Part shown: piece after piece, positions 61,265-64,000 of the stretch
Layout of the letters: each line of letters begins with the position of its first letter
How positions within the stretch are numbered: position 1 is the stretch's first letter
Assembly: GCA_018434685.1 (NCBI GenBank)
Contig: JAHDOV010000014.1
Coordinates: 124,001 to 188,000, forward strand
Direction: 5' to 3'
Source: Deltaproteobacteria bacterium
Lineage (GTDB): Bacteria > Desulfobacterota > Desulfomonilia > UBA1062
Length of the DNA stretch: 64,000 nt
Position numbers and translations under genes: made by a program
The notes under the pieces: model-generated
Databases searched by the model: none
What the model was told of the DNA's origin: nothing
The model's input: the letters and a program-made list of their open reading frames with translations, nothing else

Positions 61265-62098
61265 TCACCCTTTGGGGAACAGGAGCGTGATGACAAAGCG
61301 CAGCCCCCAGTCGGGACCGCCATCCGGGGCTTCGGCATAGTAACGGTAGCCCAGCTGCACTGTCATGGGCTGGCCGCCGATTTTCAGCAGCTGGGTGGCG
61401 GTGGCGTTTATGGGCACCGTCCACTGGCTGTTCTCCCAGTCATAGGTGGACTCGGTGTTCACACCGAACGTAGTGTAGGTCTTGGTGGTGTAGGAAAAGA
61501 AAGGCTGGACAAACGTTGTGCTGACATCGGCGCGCTCGTCATCCCCTGCAAAAGACCAGATGTGGTTGAAGAGCATACCGTACGTAAAGCCGTTTTGCTG
61601 CTTCAGCGCAACAGCCGTAGGCCCGGCCCCCCACTTCTCGCCGCCGAGCGCATCGTTGCTGGCGGTGGGATAGAGGAACACCGGTCCTGCGCCAACGATC
61701 CAGCCCCCCACCGGGGCCTTGGGCGAGAGGAAAAAGCTCTGCACGACGTCGCCCAGACCGGACTCGTCATCGCCACCAGTCACAGGCGCCTCTGCATAGA
61801 TGTACGGAACGATGGTCCTGGTGATGAGGTTATAGTCACTGCTCAGAGAAAACGGGATGACCGGCTGCACATTGAGCGTGTAGCGCATGGCATCCGCCGG
61901 GCCGATCCCAAAATCCCAGTTGTTCTGGACAGGCAGGCTGATCAGCGCGGCTATAGGGTTCTGGGTGGACTTGGCCAGTTCCTCGTCACTGACTGCGCCC
62001 ATGGCGGTCAACGGCAGCAAGGCGACCAGAAACCATACGGCTCCCCATGCTCCAGCCAGGATGCGGCAATTGAATCGTTTCATGATTTTCTGTCTCAT
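61265..62098 (-). CDS. Outer-membrane transporter-like barrel (neuromedin U-type annotation)
   Basis: A 277-residue exported protein. After a signal peptide (PLTAMG^A) comes the DEELAKSTQNPIAALISLPVQ start, then NWDFGIGPADAMRYTLNVQP and WGAGPTAVALK. This is a family often labelled 'neuromedin U' or transporter by homology, with no known substrate. The ATG at 62098 has AAGGGGACC upstream; the longer frame to 62206 is not used. Confidence 0.7.
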   Translation of the reverse strand: MRQKIMKRFNCRILAGAWGAVWFLVALLPLTAMGAVSDEELAKSTQNPIAALISLPVQNNWDFGIGPADAMRYTLNVQPVIPFSLSSDYNLITRTIVPYIYAEAPVTGGDDESGLGDVVQSFFLSPKAPVGGWIVGAGPVFLYPTASNDALGGEKWGAGPTAVALKQQNGFTYGMLFNHIWSFAGDDERADVSTTFVQPFFSYTTKTYTTFGVNTESTYDWENSQWTVPINATATQLLKIGGQPMTVQLGYRYYAEAPDGGPDWGLRFVITLLFPKG

Positions 62099-62245
62099 GG
62101 TCCCCTTCCATATATCTTTATTTTGTCCACATTTTTGAGAGCCAGGGAGCACCACAGGAACACCCTGCATCGATGGCTCAACATCCAGCCCATGAACGCT
62201 CTCCATGCCGGGTTGGATGGTGTCTCATCGGCCTTGTCTCGTGTT

Positions 62246-62824
62246 TCATAGCGCCAGGACCAGGGAGCTCAGCGCGAAACCTCCCACTACTATCAACACC
62301 AGCGCCACAATGAACGAGATGCTGAACTGGCGGCGAAGGCCCATCTGGTAGAACTGGCGCATGCGTACCCAGTGCTGAATAGCAGCCATGAGGAGCGCCA
62401 CGGTCCCGATGATCACGAGGAAGTAGGCAATGTTCTCGATACTGACCGTACGGGTACGCCCAATTACTCCCTTTACATTAACCTCATGCAGGACCTGCCC
62501 AAGCTTGCCTATGGTGAACCCAAAGCTGATCATGGAGAGTGCCGTGCGGATCCAGGCCATGAGTGTTCGGTCGACAGCCAGGTAGCTCCGCTCCATGGCG
62601 AGGTCTGTGCGCTGGTGCGCCAGCTGTGTACTGACATCGCCTGCGGGGGCCACTGTTTCTTCCGGTTTGGCCTGGCCGAAACCGAGCGCAGATGAAATGC
62701 TGGATATGATCTTCATGATCCGTTCTTCCCAACCCACTCCGCCACCTGCTTTCGAGGCCGGAGCGGGCGAAGGAAACTTGTCCGGACCTTCCTTGGGGGA
62801 ATGGTTACCGCTATCTTGGTTCAT
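62246..62824 (-). CDS. DUF202 membrane protein
   Basis: A 192-residue protein. The N-terminal ~60 residues are polar; the rest is a DUF202 domain with LAHQRTDLAMERSYLAVDRTLMAWIRT and three membrane helices. The ATG (62824) has GGAGGAGAACC upstream and overlaps the previous gene's stop (ATGA). The function is unknown. Confidence 0.82.
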   Translation of the reverse strand: MNQDSGNHSPKEGPDKFPSPAPASKAGGGVGWEERIMKIISSISSALGFGQAKPEETVAPAGDVSTQLAHQRTDLAMERSYLAVDRTLMAWIRTALSMISFGFTIGKLGQVLHEVNVKGVIGRTRTVSIENIAYFLVIIGTVALLMAAIQHWVRMRQFYQMGLRRQFSISFIVALVLIVVGGFALSSLVLAL

Positions 62825-63216
62825 TGGTTCTCCTCCTTTCCCTTCCGGTGCATGAGGCGGTTTACAGGACCTCTGAGCGCCAGGTATGGGACGATCGCCA
62901 GGATCACCCCCGCGATCACTGCCCCACCTCGTATCTGGAAGCCGTGGAGCACAAAGTACTGAAAGGCGAGGTCGAGGATGATGGCGATGACGAACACCTT
63001 GCCTATTGACTTCCAGCCGCTCCGCATCACGTAGCGCCGGTTCTCGGGGTCGGTGAACATGGCCCAGAAGAAGGGCGCTCGTCCCTCCTGCGCGTCCTTC
63101 CTGCCATCCCGGAAGGCGAAGAAGAGAGCCATCAGAGGCTGCAAGAGGAAGCGGAAATTCATGGGCCCAGTCAGCCTTACCATAAGACCATCGATGAAAC
63201 TCAGTGAGTCTCCCAT
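62821..63216 (-). CDS. Small membrane protein between DUF1622 and DUF202 genes
   Basis: A 131-residue protein with two or three hydrophobic segments (FLLQPLMALFFAF, VFVIAIILDLAFQYFVL, AVIAGVILAIVPYLAL) and a conserved-looking cytoplasmic stretch DGRKDAQEGRAPFFWAMFTD. No domain is recognised. It starts 2 bases after the DUF1622 stop and overlaps the DUF202 gene by 4 bases. Confidence 0.7.
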   Translation of the reverse strand: MGDSLSFIDGLMVRLTGPMNFRFLLQPLMALFFAFRDGRKDAQEGRAPFFWAMFTDPENRRYVMRSGWKSIGKVFVIAIILDLAFQYFVLHGFQIRGGAVIAGVILAIVPYLALRGPVNRLMHRKGKEENQ

Positions 63217-63218
63217 AG

Positions 63219-63659
63219 TCAGTCTCTCCTTTCTGTCTCAGCCCCTGTCGCACCTGCGAATGCGGTCGCGCCTTGTGTCAATGATGTTCCCATGCTTTCA
63301 TCGGTGCTTAGACCGACCTCTTTCCTTTTCTGCCATGGCCAGCGGCCCTCTATCTCGACGACAATCGACCACCCCAGGAACGTCCGTACCACCACGAGGC
63401 CTCCAAGCATCGCAAGGTTCTTCGGCGACGTATCGAGGGCTACGGTACGGATGATGTCGGCTGCCACCAGGAGCTCGAGCCCCACCAGTAGGGCTTTCCC
63501 CAACACGACCCGGTACCGCTCGTAGGTCCCTCCGATATTCTTTGCGGAATGAACCACCCATCGTGTGGTCCCGACAATGATGAAGAAAACCATGATCGCC
63601 ACTGCCAGGGTCTCGACACCCAGAGCGGCGAGCTCTATCCATTCGTGCATCAGCACCAT
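63219..63659 (-). CDS. DUF1622 membrane protein
   Basis: A 146-residue protein with three membrane helices and the DUF1622 signature YRVVLGKALLVGLELLVAAD followed by IIRTVALDTSP. Function unknown. The ATG has AGGAGG seven bases upstream. First of a three-gene membrane set. Confidence 0.85.
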   Translation of the reverse strand: MVLMHEWIELAALGVETLAVAIMVFFIIVGTTRWVVHSAKNIGGTYERYRVVLGKALLVGLELLVAADIIRTVALDTSPKNLAMLGGLVVVRTFLGWSIVVEIEGRWPWQKRKEVGLSTDESMGTSLTQGATAFAGATGAETERRD

Positions 63660-63749
63660 TGTCCTACCTCCTGCCCCGGAAGCCGGGCATTGCTCGATGT
63701 CTTGCTCTCGTCATTGGCCCCTCGCCCTCGGCCTTCTTTGCCCTTTGCA

Positions 63750-64000
63750 TCACTTTCCCCGGGCCGGCTCACCAAGATCGGCACCTGCTGAACCATGACA
63801 GTTCTTGAACTTCTTTCCGCTCCCACAAGGGCAGGGATCGTTGCGGCCCACCTTGGTGGCCGAAGCAGCTTTCCCCGTACCTTGCGGGGTGTACGTCTGC
63901 ATAATCTCATCTGCACAGCGGCCTTGACGGATAAGGTTCGCCATGACCTTCATGGCCGGGTCTGCGTGCTTGAAGAAGGCCCTGTAACCTTCACACAGAT
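63750..64000 (-). CDS. SEC-C-motif protein, 5'-truncated by window edge
   Basis: The frame is open to the right window edge, so the N-terminus is missing. The visible 82 residues end with a SEC-C zinc-binding motif ([20 protein letters not shown]). Proteins with this tail range from SecA to small accessory proteins; which one this is cannot be told. Confidence 0.8.
   Translation of the reverse strand, partial: LCEGYRAFFKHADPAMKVMANLIRQGRCADEIMQTYTPQGTGKAASATKVGRNDPCPCGSGKKFKNCHGSAGADLGEPARGK

Noticed and set aside
1-64000. CRISPR array, tRNA genes, prophage or integrase
   Set aside because: No regular short repeats with spacers, no clover-leaf sequences and no phage or transposase genes were seen by eye.

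Overview
The window is GC-rich, gene-dense chromosomal DNA from a Gram-negative, flagellated bacterium. It is most likely a deltaproteobacterium in the broad sense (Desulfobacterota). The clues are the run fabF-rpiB-glyA-nrdR-ribD-ribE-ribBA-ribH-nusB, a type II secretion operon ending in gspN, a glycine cleavage P protein split into two subunits, a FapA protein, and flagellar operons behind sigma-54 promoters. This placement is inferred from gene content, not from a search.

Region 1 (1-10.6 kb, + strand) is housekeeping. It holds the end of fabF, then rpiB, glyA, nrdR, the whole riboflavin pathway, nusB, a stand-alone M17-N/macro-like protein and the Trk potassium system (trkA, trkH). Many of these genes overlap by 1-17 bases. 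Region 2 (10.6-19 kb, mostly - strand) has a pentapeptide-repeat protein coupled to FapA, one + strand methyltransferase, and a tight cluster of glycosyltransferase, methyltransferase, alpha/alpha-toroid protein, hexapeptide acyltransferase and cobalamin-type radical SAM enzyme. Its product is unknown.

Region 3 (19-27 kb, - strand) is a one-carbon block: RNase P RNA (rnpB), an unrecognised protein, folD, gcvT-gcvH-gcvPA-gcvPB, then an ECF sigma factor and a small zinc-type anti-sigma factor fused to the gcv array by start/stop overlaps. Region 4 (27-31 kb, + strand) has glutamine-dependent NAD synthetase, a 39-codon frame ending in a CheZ-like tail, a metallo-beta-lactamase-fold hydrolase and an RfbC-type epimerase.

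Region 5 (31-39 kb) is a type II secretion operon, gspF to gspN, headed by a parvulin-type lipoprotein; gspC, gspD and gspE are absent. Region 6 (39-43 kb) is an overlapping operon of phosphoribosyltransferase, PAS-PAS-GGDEF diguanylate cyclase, HAD phosphatase and MFS transporter. Region 7 (43.4-54 kb) is flagellar: fliK-flgD-flgE and motA-motB-motB-fliLMNOPQR, each behind a textbook sigma-54 promoter. The first of the two MotB proteins lacks the ion-binding aspartate.

Region 8 (54-64 kb, - strand) is an envelope-rich accessory region. It starts at a short pair of direct repeats that may be a mobile-element end. It contains a zinc-phospholipase-C/S1-nuclease-like protein, a patatin-like type V secreted phospholipase, several small exported proteins, two outer-membrane barrels, a DUF1622/131-residue/DUF202 membrane trio and a SEC-C protein cut by the window edge.
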